Positions 54,691-63,614 are shown, numbered from the stretch's first letter. The stretch is DNA of 64,000 nt from Desulfosporosinus sp. Sb-LF (GCF_004766055.1 NZ_SPQR01000001.1:496001-560000), one strand, 5' to 3'. Notes: generated by a model not told the origin, from the sequence alone. Translations and numbers: made by a program.

Positions 54691-57600
54691 TTGTATTATA
54701 ACTTTGTAATAAGTGGTATTATGGTCTTATTTCTCTGCGGTGTCGCCATTTTGCTAGACTTATTACTCAAAAGAAAGTATTCTGATTATTTGCTTGGCGT
54801 TATGTTCGGTCTAATTACTATATTTGTAATGGGTAGTAGAATGGGTATGCGAAGTAGCTCTTTGGATTTTCGACATATTACTATGACTATGGCAGGTTTT
54901 ATCGGTGGGCCAGTAACCGCACTGATCGCAGCGATTATAAGTGCACTGTATAGATACTTTTCAGGTGGAAGTGGTCTGATAGGTAGTATTACAATTATTA
55001 TTGTATTTGGTTGCTTTGGAACAGTTTTAGGAAAGAATTTGCGAAGTAAGCAAAATGGAAAAAAACTAATATTTTGGTTCCTTGTAGGTATCGTAATGTC
55101 GATTATGCTTCTATTAATCATTGGATTTTTCTCACCATGGACAAAACATGCTCAAGCGATTCTAAGAATTGTCTGGGGACCATATTTAATCATCACCCCA
55201 TTGGCAACGACGATAATATTTAACTTCTATTATTGGGTGTATGGATGTGTTAGCAAAGCTTCGATCCTAAATGCCATAATAAACTCCAGTCCTATAAACA
55301 TAATGATTTTTGATGCTCAAGGCTCAATTATGATCAGCAAAAATATAAAAACCGAACTCAAAGCTTACCCGTTTATTGAAAACTTGTTTCCATCATTATA
55401 CACCGATAAAACATGGCCTAATACGACAGAACCACAACATAGAGAAATTAATACAGAAGATGGAAAGCACTTTGTCACGGACTTATCTAGTTTTAAAATG
55501 CCATGTGGCGAAAACGCTTTTGTTGCAATTATAAACGATGTGACTGATCGGAAAAGTGAACAAGAAAAGCTAAGAGCAGCAAACGAAAAGTTTTACAAAG
55601 CATTTCAGCTGGGACCCCATATGATGGCTATTATTAGAAAGTCTGACTATAGATATGTTGATGTTAATCGACGTTTCCTTGAAGCAAGGGATTTCCAATA
55701 TGAAGATGTAATTGGTAAAACACCCATCGAAATTGGTGTGCCCCAAAGTGAATTTTCAGGAGTTTTTGAGGCTATCCAGGAACAAGGGTCAGTTAAAAAT
55801 GTTGAAAGTACAATCGTTTCAAAATACGGTTCAAGAGGTACCGCTATTCTTTCAGCTGAAACGATACAAATTGACGATCAAGAATGCATTTTGTTTGCTT
55901 ATAATGACGTTACTGAAATGAAACGAATGCAAACGGAAAGGCTAGAACAACTCACCAAAAACTTAGAATTAGAGGCGGACCTTGCCAAGAGTAATCAATT
56001 TATTGCAGACATTATCAATAATATGCCAGATGGATTCTACGCTCTCGATAATCAATGGCGGTTTACGTTCGTAAATAAGAAGGTAGAGGAATTGTTCCTG
56101 AAAACACAAGAAGAACTTATAGGAGAAGTTTTATGGGTAGTAGACCCCCAAGCACGAGGAACTATACTTGAACTCAATTTCAGTAAAGCAAGAACTGATT
56201 TCCTACCCATAACGTTTGAATATCTTAGTTCTTTGCATATAGACTCATGGCATCAAATTACGGCATACCCTTCTGAAGTTGGCATGTCTGTTTATTATAG
56301 GGATGTTACCGAAGAAAAATTAGCGAGCGAGAAATTAATTAAATCTCAAGAAGAGAAGGTTTCTATTCTCGAAAGTATGACAGATTGTTTTTATGCAATG
56401 GATCGGGACTTGCAATTTACTTACATAAATCACGCAGCTGAAATAGCTTTTGGGAAATCCCGTGGTCAGCTGTTGGGCAAAAAAATGACTGAAGTATTTA
56501 AGGCCAATGATACCGCCCTATATTACTATCATGAAGTAATAAACGAAAAAAGGTCGGTAACTTTTGAAATTATTTCTGAAGCTTTAGGTGGTAAATGGTT
56601 AGAGATCAGTGTTTATCATACAAAAACTGGTGTAACATGTTATTTCCGAGATATTACTAGCCGTAAGACGGCAGAAGAAACCCTGCGTCAATCCGAAGAG
56701 AAATTCTCCAAAGCCTTTCATGGCGGACCAATTATGATGTTGATGGCCACTATTGAAGAAGGGCAATTCATAGATGTTAATGAGGCATTGTGTTCTAGTA
56801 CGGGTTATACCCGCGAGGAGATTATCGGTCACACCTCAAAAGAATTGAATTTTTTCGTAGAAGCGGATAAGAGGCAGAAGCTTAAAAAGATGCTTGTGGA
56901 ACAGAGTAAGACAGAGAATGAAGAATTTGATTTCCGCACAAAATCAGGCGAAATCCGTTATGGACTTAGTTGGAGCCAACTATTCTATTTAGACGGAAAT
57001 CCTTGTCACATAACAGGACTTATTGACGTTACTGAGCAAAAGCGTATTCAAAAAGAGATGGCTAAGCTGGACCGTCTAAACCTGATTGGTCAATTGGCTG
57101 CTGGTATCGCGCATGAAATAAGGAATCCGATGACGACGGTGAGGGGTTACCTCCAACTTATAGGTGCAAAACCAGATTATTCAGCACTGAAAGATACATT
57201 CGCGCTGATGATTTCGGAGCTAGATCGTGCAAACTTTATTATTACCGAATTTCTCTCGCTGGCTCAGACAAAACCAACTGAACTAAAATCCCAAAACCTT
57301 AACGACATTATTAATCATTTATACCCGCTTTTGGAAGCGGACACGTTCACTCAAAACAAACAACTATATTTTATTCCAGGTAAAATTCCCAATCTTGACC
57401 TTAATAGAAACGAAATCTTCCAAATGATTCTGAATTTAACCCGCAACGGACTTGAAGCAATGGAGCAAGGCGGTTCATTAACCATTAAAAGTTATGTAGA
57501 GGACAGTAAGGTAGTGCTGTCAATTGCGGATGAGGGGTGCGGCATTCCACAAGAAAATCTTAACAAATTAGGAATCCCGTTCTTTACGACTAAAGACACT

Positions 57601-57750
57601 GGTACTGGTTTGGGCATAGCAACATGCTACAGAATTTCAGAATCTCATTGCGCCAAGATCAATATCGATTCTAGTCCTAGTGGGACAACCATCAGTATAC
57701 TCTTCCCTATTCCAGATGAGAAGCCGGAAATAGTATGCTCACCTGATTAA
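54691..57750 (+). CDS. Multi-PAS sensor histidine kinase, sporulation-kinase type (paralogue 2)
   Basis: This 1019-aa protein starts at TTG 54691, with AAGGAGG upstream. It is closely similar to the kinase at 14824 over its whole length: 5TMR-LYT-like membrane part (GFIGGPVTALIAAIIS), the same PAS series, and DHp HEIRNPMTTVRGYLQL. It has one extra PAS domain, at about residues 670-780 (FSKAFHGGPIMMLMATIEEG). The ATPase has NLTRNGLEAM, DEGCGIP and GTGLGIA. Downstream lie a DHp-like mini-protein and a Spo0F-like regulator, so this copy is the more likely phosphorelay kinase of the locus. The signal sensed is unknown. Confidence 0.9.
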   Translation: MYYNFVISGIMVLFLCGVAILLDLLLKRKYSDYLLGVMFGLITIFVMGSRMGMRSSSLDFRHITMTMAGFIGGPVTALIAAIISALYRYFSGGSGLIGSITIIIVFGCFGTVLGKNLRSKQNGKKLIFWFLVGIVMSIMLLLIIGFFSPWTKHAQAILRIVWGPYLIITPLATTIIFNFYYWVYGCVSKASILNAIINSSPINIMIFDAQGSIMISKNIKTELKAYPFIENLFPSLYTDKTWPNTTEPQHREINTEDGKHFVTDLSSFKMPCGENAFVAIINDVTDRKSEQEKLRAANEKFYKAFQLGPHMMAIIRKSDYRYVDVNRRFLEARDFQYEDVIGKTPIEIGVPQSEFSGVFEAIQEQGSVKNVESTIVSKYGSRGTAILSAETIQIDDQECILFAYNDVTEMKRMQTERLEQLTKNLELEADLAKSNQFIADIINNMPDGFYALDNQWRFTFVNKKVEELFLKTQEELIGEVLWVVDPQARGTILELNFSKARTDFLPITFEYLSSLHIDSWHQITAYPSEVGMSVYYRDVTEEKLASEKLIKSQEEKVSILESMTDCFYAMDRDLQFTYINHAAEIAFGKSRGQLLGKKMTEVFKANDTALYYYHEVINEKRSVTFEIISEALGGKWLEISVYHTKTGVTCYFRDITSRKTAEETLRQSEEKFSKAFHGGPIMMLMATIEEGQFIDVNEALCSSTGYTREEIIGHTSKELNFFVEADKRQKLKKMLVEQSKTENEEFDFRTKSGEIRYGLSWSQLFYLDGNPCHITGLIDVTEQKRIQKEMAKLDRLNLIGQLAAGIAHEIRNPMTTVRGYLQLIGAKPDYSALKDTFALMISELDRANFIITEFLSLAQTKPTELKSQNLNDIINHLYPLLEADTFTQNKQLYFIPGKIPNLDLNRNEIFQMILNLTRNGLEAMEQGGSLTIKSYVEDSKVVLSIADEGCGIPQENLNKLGIPFFTTKDTGTGLGIATCYRISESHCAKINIDSSPSGTTISILFPIPDEKPEIVCSPD

Positions 57751-57764
57751 GCGCCAAAAAGCTC

Positions 57765-57944
57765 GCTAGTATAAAAGGTGCTCCCAATTACAATCAAGCC
57801 AAGGAATTAATTGACATAGTAATAACCAACTTAAGCTTTGTTGAGAACGATAAAAGTTGGGGTATACACAATCTTGACTACATTAAAACTATTATGGACG
57901 ACCTGAATAAGAGGTTAGTACAAGCCGAGCAATTATTAAATTAA
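57765..57944 (+). pseudogene. C-terminal relic, possibly of a multihaem cytochrome
   Basis: Just after kinase 2 an open frame without a start reads APNYNQAKELIDIVITNL, then NDKSWGIHNLDYIKTIMDDL and a natural stop. The D-x-S-x-G-x-H-N-x-x-Y pattern recalls the end of NrfA-like or other multihaem cytochromes. No haem motif remains. The family is a tentative guess. Confidence 0.45.
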
Positions 57945-57970
57945 TTTTTCTATTTTTGTCGTACAAAAGC

Positions 57971-58015
57971 AAACACAGCAAAACTGCATTAGCGGGTTCT
58001 GCTGTGTTTTGTTTT
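57971..58015 (+). terminator. Terminator after the cytochrome-like relic
   Basis: AAACACAGCA and TGCTGTGTTT form a 10-bp stem followed by a T-rich tail (TGTTTTGTTG). Confidence 0.7.
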
Positions 58016-58081
58016 GTTGTTTGCGTGAAACTCTTTGTACTATTGCATGTCATAAAAATAATAATTATTTGTTATCAGTAT

Positions 58082-58088
58082 TTCGACA
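58082..58088. promoter_or_regulatory. Spo0A box
   Basis: TTCGACA on the plus strand is the exact complement of the Spo0A box TGTCGAA. It lies about 150 nt before the mini-protein gene and 380 nt before the Spo0F-like gene. A 7-bp match alone can be chance, but the context is apt. Confidence 0.45.
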
Positions 58089-58235
58089 AATTTCAATAAA
58101 GTATACCCTTGTATTTGTTTATTTGAGACAGTAGACTATAATTATACTAATTTTGGAAGAAAAATGAATGTCTTTAATCAAATTGTTTAATATTTCAAAC
58201 AGGATTATAGGACCTCCATGTAGAAAGGAGATAGA

Positions 58236-58421
58236 ATGGACAAAGAACAAATATTAAATCTTTGTGATAACTTAATCGACCAATTCACTGTGCTTAAAGG
58301 ATATATACAACTGGATAAGATGAATAACAAAATTGACCATTCGATTGTTAAAATGCAGGAAGTAGATAATCTGGAAAAAGTAATTAATGGATTAGTTAAT
58401 CTATTAATTACGCTGGACTAA
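58236..58421 (+). CDS. 61-aa helical hairpin resembling a histidine-kinase DHp domain without the His
   Basis: ATG 58236 follows AAAGGAGAT, so it is probably translated. The first helix ends FTVLKGYIQL, matching the post-His part of the kinase DHp helix (TTVRGYLQL). Counting back, the phosphorylated His position is Asp (DNLIDQ against HEIRNP). The second helix has EVDNLEKVINGLVNLL, matching ELDRANSIITEFLSL in the two kinases of this window. There is no ATPase domain. It resembles a stand-alone Spo0B-type or decoy DHp hairpin. Its location just before a Spo0F-like gene suggests it binds that regulator or the kinase. That function is inference. Confidence 0.68.
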   Translation: MDKEQILNLCDNLIDQFTVLKGYIQLDKMNNKIDHSIVKMQEVDNLEKVINGLVNLLITLD

Positions 58422-58466
58422 TATTATTGGTGTACTAGGTATGCATGACATAAGGGAGGTGTAATT

Positions 58467-58856
58467 TTGTCACGTGATTATCATATTTTAGTGGTTGATG
58501 ATAATTATGGTATACGCAGATTTTTGAAAGAGTTTCTAACTCAAGAAGGTTTCTATGTTACAGAAGCATCGGATGGAATGAGCGCTTTGAAACTTGCAAT
58601 TGAGGAGAAACCTAGCCTGATATTACTTGATATGCGAATGCCCGGAATAAGTGGTATGCAAACCATAGCTAAATTAAGAGATTTGGTTCCGAAAACAATA
58701 GTAGTAGCGATGAGTGCTTATGTTAATGCAAGAGATATAAGAGAAGCACTCCAAGAAGGGTTGATTCAACACTTTATAATGAAACCATTTGACCTAGTAG
58801 AAATACGTGTTCTCTTAAATGATTTACTTAACAACTTATTTCGTATCCAATCATAA
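58467..58856 (+). CDS. Spo0F-like single-domain response regulator
   Basis: This 129-aa protein starts at TTG 58467 after GGGAGGTG. It is a stand-alone receiver domain: acidic pair VVDDN (Asp11, Asp12 region), phospho-acceptor in LILLDMRMPG, Ser/Thr switch in MSAY and the lysine in FIMKPFDLVEIR. ILVVDDNYGIRRFL and the KPFD-x-x-EIR ending are closer to Spo0F than to CheY. It would carry phosphate from kinases such as those at 14824 and 54691 towards Spo0A. The symbol is withheld because a separate Spo0F gene may exist elsewhere. Confidence 0.85.
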   Translation: MSRDYHILVVDDNYGIRRFLKEFLTQEGFYVTEASDGMSALKLAIEEKPSLILLDMRMPGISGMQTIAKLRDLVPKTIVVAMSAYVNARDIREALQEGLIQHFIMKPFDLVEIRVLLNDLLNNLFRIQS

Positions 58857-58998
58857 GCCTCGTAAAGAAAGCAGTGAACCTTCCTTCATGTAGAAGCAAG
58901 CACAAATAGTACACAACAAGCCCTGTAATTAAAAACAGCATTGAGAGCTTGATCTTTATCGTGCAAAAATCACTATAGATGAATATCAAACTCTCAAG

Positions 58999-59030
58999 GA
59001 AAGAAGCCCCCGTGCACGGGGGTTTCTTTC
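58999..59030. terminator. G+C-rich palindrome
   Basis: GAAAGAAGCCCCCGTG pairs with CACGGGGGTTTCTTTC with one G-U pair and practically no loop. T-rich sequence follows. Confidence 0.75.
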
Positions 59031-59106
59031 TACCCTTATTGTAGTCGCCCTGAACCACCATCAAATTTAGACCATCAGGGGTAGTTGAAGCCATCGGCAT
59101 ATTAGT

Positions 59107-59209
59107 GTATGGTTATTTACTATCCAGAGTAATATTCACATTCTCAAGAATCATAGCAAGCAGGCTCCGACGTTTAATACGTTGGAGCCTGCTTGCTATG
59201 GATAAATTT
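59107..59209. repeat. Repeat unit, copy 1, with an AGCAGGCT hairpin
   Basis: It begins with GTATGGTTATTTACTATCCA and ends with a hairpin whose arms ATAGCAAGCAGGCTCC and GGAGCCTGCTTGCTAT pair perfectly, followed by GGATAAA. Both parts recur at 62143-62350 in the same order. Confidence 0.75.
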
Positions 59210-59420
59210 ATTTGATATACAATTATAGGCAATCTTCATATGACCGAAACCTATCCATAGGAAGTCAAAAAAGAAAGATGCCAAAGTACCATAAACACTA
59301 AAGAAATAAATAACGATCTAAAGAATACAGATTAAATAAATCGCTGGATAATATATCGATGGTTAAAAATATCTTGTAAATGACGAAACGTTAATTATTA
59401 GAGAACTTCAAAGTAGTTAA

Positions 59421-60086
59421 TTATCTACGTTGAGATCGGGTCCTAATCAGCCTATCGATAGAAACAGTTCCAGCTCCGTTAATTAAAAAGAAGAGTGCGA
59501 TCAAGAAAAGTACAAAAACATATTCGACTCCACCCTTGTCTAGAAAGAAACCATTAGGTAGATGAACCGTAACAGCTGCACCTAACATAACTATAGCTAT
59601 CCCCAGAGCGGCAGGTCTAGTTAAAAACCCTAAGATTAGAGCTATTCCGGCAAAGAACTCAAGTAAAATTACCACCCCCGCTATTGGAGTGGCTAGATGC
59701 ACAGTTTGAGTTAAATAGCCCATTGTGCCACTCCAACCATATCCCCCAAACCAACCTAACAATTTTTGTGCTCCATGAGCGAAAAAAACTATTCCAAGAG
59801 CAAGACGCAAAAATAGATCAGTTTGTAGTGAAGTACCTGAAAAGACTTTTTCACATAGGCTTTTCTCTTCAGCTAATATACCAACTACAGGGAAGTTAGT
59901 AAAAATATCTTCTTTATGAGGACCTTTGGCAAAGTCTTCGCTTAAATCTTTGCCGGCTTTCATCCCAGCATGTACGCCATCTTTAAATATATTAGATACA
60001 TCATAAACTTTTCCTTGATAACCAATGTAGGCAGGATTCTTGATTCCGTCAAAAGCACTTAATTGAATCACTGTAAATTTTCTCAT
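59421..60086 (-). CDS. Cytochrome-b5-like domain fused to a DoxX membrane protein
   Basis: This 221-aa protein has an N-terminal cytochrome-b5/steroid-binding-like domain (about 1-75): NPAYIGYQGKVYDVSN, HAGMKAGKDLSEDF and FTNFPVVGIL. From about residue 85 a DoxX domain follows with four helices (LRLALGIVFFAHGAQKLLGW, cited as LGIVFFAHGAQKLLGWFGG). DoxX proteins are linked to thiosulfate:quinone oxidoreductase or thiol stress. The b5-like domain could bind haem or a hydrophobic ligand, though only one clear His (in VHAGM) is in the usual region. GAGGGAG precedes ATG 60086. The fusion is uncommon to my knowledge. Confidence 0.85.
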   Translation of the reverse strand: MRKFTVIQLSAFDGIKNPAYIGYQGKVYDVSNIFKDGVHAGMKAGKDLSEDFAKGPHKEDIFTNFPVVGILAEEKSLCEKVFSGTSLQTDLFLRLALGIVFFAHGAQKLLGWFGGYGWSGTMGYLTQTVHLATPIAGVVILLEFFAGIALILGFLTRPAALGIAIVMLGAAVTVHLPNGFFLDKGGVEYVFVLFLIALFFLINGAGTVSIDRLIRTRSQRR

Positions 60087-60602
60087 GATATTAACTCCCT
60101 CGTTTAATCTATTTATTCTTGCCCAGGCGGTACCAACCTAAGCTTCTACTATTAAGACGGATTAGTTTTCATTTGGATAGCAAAAGTGTTTTCTCAAAAA
60201 GGAAACAGATCAGTTGTATCGATTTTTCCATAAATACTAATATTAGTAACTACATTTTTTAGAAAATCTACACGACAAAAAATACCCTGTACTTCAAAGA
60301 GAACAGGGTAGACTAAATTTTGCTTTAAACAACCTGACATCGTTTATACTTTCACTTTGAACAAATTAGCTCTGTTTAAACTAATAATTGCTTTATATCT
60401 TGATGATTTCGTAAAAGCCTGCCATTCCAAGGGCTCAGCCTTATGATCGTTATGTAATGAGAAGAGCTTACTATCAATTCCTGTATATAATACCCTAATA
60501 TAGAGAATCATAAGTTAGTTAGAAACATGAAGAATTTACAAGTTTAAAAAGAAAGTTGTTACCAGGTGATCAATGTAAAGTAAAGGATTATTGGGGTAAA
60601 TA
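60087..60602. other. Divergent intergenic region
   Basis: About 515 bp without a gene. A TACCCTGT/ACAGGGTA hairpin at 60283-60310 is flanked by an A run, reading as a terminator on the minus strand. A TATAAT-like sequence at about 60486 may be part of the promoter of the following gene. Nothing else is recognised. Confidence 0.5.
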
Positions 60603-62012
60603 ATGGCGACATTTTCAAACAACTCGATATGGTTACCTATATTAGTTTCTGATATTTTACTTTTGCCACTTATTTTTGGATTACTGATGTTTTTTTTAGC
60701 CAAACCTATGTTTCGTTATTACATGAATAGAATTAGCGATTATTCGATCAGAAGATTACTCTCTGACAAATATTCTGAGAATCTTACGGAGATCATCACT
60801 TCATTAAAACGAATGTCGATCCTGAACATGATTGAATTTAACATGCGAGCTCAAGATGGAAAAACCATCGAACGTCCGTTAGGGTCTAATAAGCATTTCC
60901 CCGGCTATGATATGCTAATGTTTGCTCCCTCAATTATGACGAAATTCTCGCTTCTTGAAAGTGCCAAGATCGATATGCGAGTGACCATCGGCCCGGAGGC
61001 TACTAAGCCGCTCACTATCAATATTCCTTTGATGATTAGCGGTATGGCCTATGGTTTAGCTCTTAGTGAAGAAGAAAAGCTGGCCCTGGCCAAAGCGGCA
61101 AAAACCATGGAGACTACCACTGGTTCAGGAGAAGGACCGTTGTTACCTGAGGAACGACAAGAGGCAGGTAAATACATTTTACAAATTTCTCGCTGGCCTT
61201 GGGGCGGAAGAACTGACGAACAGATATCCTCGGCAGATATGTTGGAAGTTCAGATGGGCCAAGGGGCAGCGATGGGAACTTATAAGGTGGAAGCAATGCA
61301 AGGGAAAGCCCAAACGCTGGCAGGATTAATTCCTGGTCAATCAGTGGCTTCTCTTCCGGCACCCCCAGGTGTTAATACTCCTGACGATTGGCCTTCTTTT
61401 ATGGCAACTTTGCGCAAGAGAGCCAAGGGGATTCCAATAGGATTAAAATTAATGCCAACAGGACGTCTAGAGGAGGATCTGGACGTCGCTATAGATTTGG
61501 GATTTGATGCCATCGTTCTTGACGGGGCACAAGGCGGAACCTACGGGTCAGCCCCAATTAAACAAGATGACTTCGGTATTCCGACTTTAAATGCTTTAGT
61601 ACGTGCCGACCGTTTCTTAAAGGCACGAGGGGTGCGTCAACAGATAAGTTTAATCACAGCTGGAGGATATTTTACTCCAGGGGAGTGTCTTAAAGCCTTG
61701 GCATTAGGCGCAGATGCAATTAATCTCGGTTCTATCGTCATAATGGCCTCTTCCAGTAATCAAACTGAAAAGGTTATTCCCTTTGAACCGCCAAATACAA
61801 TCGTATTCTATGATTCATCTACTAACGTGAAGGAACTTAATGTCAATCAGGCAGCAACAAGTGTTGTTAATTTGCTAACGTCTATGGTGGCGGAAATGGA
61901 AGAAGCTATGCGCGCACTTGGAAAAACCTCTCTGAAAGAACTTAACCCTGATGATTTAGTCGCCTTAGACTCTTATACAGCTGAAGTCACCGGAGTGAAA
62001 CGGATTTATTAA
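60603..62012 (+). CDS. FMN-binding glutamate synthase-family protein with an N-terminal membrane helix
   Basis: This 469-aa protein has one hydrophobic helix at about 10-35, then a glutamate synthase central/FMN barrel: INIPLMISGMAYGLALSEEE, TTTGSGEGPLLPEER, EVQMGQGA, IGLKLMPTGRLEEDLD, VLDGAQGGTYGSAP and ITAGGYFTPGECLKALALGAD. The glutaminase domain and the Fe-S cluster of full GltB are absent. Such short membrane-anchored forms occur in many anaerobes and their substrate is not settled. The start ATG 60603 has a weak ribosome site (GGGG) nearby. Confidence 0.85.
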   Translation: MATFSNNSIWLPILVSDILLLPLIFGLLMFFLAKPMFRYYMNRISDYSIRRLLSDKYSENLTEIITSLKRMSILNMIEFNMRAQDGKTIERPLGSNKHFPGYDMLMFAPSIMTKFSLLESAKIDMRVTIGPEATKPLTINIPLMISGMAYGLALSEEEKLALAKAAKTMETTTGSGEGPLLPEERQEAGKYILQISRWPWGGRTDEQISSADMLEVQMGQGAAMGTYKVEAMQGKAQTLAGLIPGQSVASLPAPPGVNTPDDWPSFMATLRKRAKGIPIGLKLMPTGRLEEDLDVAIDLGFDAIVLDGAQGGTYGSAPIKQDDFGIPTLNALVRADRFLKARGVRQQISLITAGGYFTPGECLKALALGADAINLGSIVIMASSSNQTEKVIPFEPPNTIVFYDSSTNVKELNVNQAATSVVNLLTSMVAEMEEAMRALGKTSLKELNPDDLVALDSYTAEVTGVKRIY

Positions 62013-62542
62013 ACTGGTTTTTATAGATGTTCTAATAAGGGAGACAAGTAATGGTACACATTGTAGTGGTCGAATTCTATTCGATTTAGGGCGGACGGTC
62101 CCAATGCTTATAAAAATTCTAGCGGTGCGCTTTGCGCACTAAGTATGGTTATTTACTATCCACAGTAGTAGTTTGAATACAGGGACTTTGCCCGAGCGCT
62201 GGTCCGTGGTGTACTACTGCATAGGGTCAGATCCGAGGCTTATAGACCAACAAGGTTTAGACTGACAATCTTTTTCTTAACACATCATAAAGAGCGAAGG
62301 AAGCAGGCTTCGACGTCTTTTACGTCTGAGCCTGCTTCCTATGGATAAAACCGATTTACTATTGTAAGACTATTTGCTTCTAAGATAAGAGTTTCTCCTA
62401 TTTTGAGAGAGGAGAAGACTCTTATCTGGTATGTGTTCATTAGATGTGCAATATTTTTGGCAAACTGTAACCATAAATGAGCGGCTACCCATTTTAAATT
62501 CCTTAGCTAGTTAATTTATAGTCAAAGACGTAGAGAATCAGG
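62013..62542. other. Intergenic region with repeat copy 2
   Basis: About 530 bp without a gene. It contains a GTGCGC-TTT-GCGCAC hairpin near 62125 and the second copy of the AGCAGGCT repeat (62143-62350). The remainder is A+T-rich and unassigned. Confidence 0.6.
62143..62350. repeat. Repeat unit, copy 2, with an AGCAGGCT hairpin
   Basis: It begins with GTATGGTTATTTACTATCCA, identical to copy 1, and ends with the hairpin GGAAGCAGGCT...AGCCTGCTTCC with an inner GACGT/ACGTC stem, followed by TATGGATAAA as in copy 1. It has about 100 nt more between the two parts. The arms differ from copy 1 by paired changes (AGC to GAA and so on), so pairing is preserved. Confidence 0.75.
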
Positions 62543-62743
62543 TCAATAAGAGGATGCCTTATTTAACGTTATATAATAGAACCTATTAAGTTCCGTATCT
62601 AGATCTTGACTTAACTTCAACACGAAGGGATCCAGTGGATTCTTCCCTTGTCCTATAGTGAGGTTTAATTCCTCGCGAAGATCTTCAATAACCTTAAGAA
62701 GGGTTTTCAATTCAATGTTAGCATCTTTAACATTTCTACACAT
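62543..62743 (-). CDS. Spo0E-like aspartyl-phosphate phosphatase
   Basis: This 66-aa helical hairpin starts at ATG 62743, preceded by AAGGAGGTAAGGAG. The first helix has LKVIEDLREELN and the second KLSQDLDTELNRFY, which matches the Spo0E signature S-Q-x-L-D followed by a tyrosine-rich end. Family members remove phosphate from Spo0A and so delay sporulation. It stands alone, with the phosphorelay-type genes 4-8 kb away. Confidence 0.85.
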   Translation of the reverse strand: MCRNVKDANIELKTLLKVIEDLREELNLTIGQGKNPLDPFVLKLSQDLDTELNRFYYITLNKASSY

Positions 62744-63104
62744 CTCCTTACCTCCTTAACCAATATTAACATATAATGAGCGAATGAAATGTGATTCATA
62801 TCGCAGATGATATGTGATGATGAATGAGTCATGAAGTCTAAAGTGTTTGCTGATGTGTGTTTTAGATCGGAGTAAGGTTGTTCACTTTCGAGCGATTCTG
62901 GAAATTACCATTGAATCAGCTGAACAGACATCATTATCCTGCTCGATTTGTAACTATCTTGAAACGTTAGCCTGGAGTGATCCACCAGCGTTTTTTTAAT
63001 TGAAAGAATATGAAACAGAGGATATAGTACTATTATGAAATCATCAAAGCTCTAAAATATAAAGAGTTTGATAAAAACCATGAGGTTTGAAGGAGTTTAA
63101 AATC
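62744..63104. other. Intergenic region with an unrecognised short open frame
   Basis: About 360 bp. A 48-codon frame at 62853-62999 encodes a CSICNYLETLAW-like segment that looks natural, but it has no ribosome site. It may be the end of a lost gene. A normal ribosome site for the GNAT gene lies at the end. Confidence 0.35.
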
Positions 63105-63614
63105 ATGAGAAAAGCTCAATTCGAGGATATCAATGAAATAATGGACATTATCAGGCTGACTATTTTTGAGATGCATTCCTACAACAATTATCAATGGGAT
63201 GAGAATTATCCTCAGGAAAAGGATTTCATAACGGATATTAATGAGGGTAATTTATACGTTCTGGAGAGGGATGGAAGGGTTGTTGCTTTTATTTGTGTAA
63301 ATCAGATAGAACCTGAGGAATATAGTGAGCTCGATTGGTCTTCAAAAGAAGTAGGAATGGTAATCCACAGGATGTCCGTTCACCCTGAGTATAGAAGAAC
63401 CGGGGTTGGATCCAAACTTATGAAATTCGCCGAGGTTTTAGCTAAGAACAACAAAATCAATTATTTAAAAATAGATACTAATTCGATCAATGAAAAGATG
63501 AAAGCACTTTTCATTAAATGTGGCTATAATTTTATTGGAGAAATGCAATTTTTAGGTAAAGAAGAACCGTTTTATTGTTACGATAAAATTCTAGTAGAAG
63601 AACCAAAACGTTAA
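63105..63614 (+). CDS. GNAT-family N-acetyltransferase
   Basis: This 169-aa protein starts at ATG 63105 after AAGGAG; TTG 63087 lies before that site. The acetyl-CoA-binding motif VHPEYRRTGVGSKLMKF (R-x-x-G-x-G pattern) is near residue 95, with preceding beta-strand residues VGMVIHRMS. The N-terminal FEDINEIMDIIR is typical of RimI-like members. The substrate is unknown. Confidence 0.88.
   Translation: MRKAQFEDINEIMDIIRLTIFEMHSYNNYQWDENYPQEKDFITDINEGNLYVLERDGRVVAFICVNQIEPEEYSELDWSSKEVGMVIHRMSVHPEYRRTGVGSKLMKFAEVLAKNNKINYLKIDTNSINEKMKALFIKCGYNFIGEMQFLGKEEPFYCYDKILVEEPKR

Larger units (their letters stand above)
58857..59420. other. Intergenic region with hairpins
   Basis: About 560 bp between the convergent response regulator and DoxX genes. 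It contains a terminator at 58999-59030 and a repeat unit with a large hairpin at 59107-59209. No gene is supported. Confidence 0.6.
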
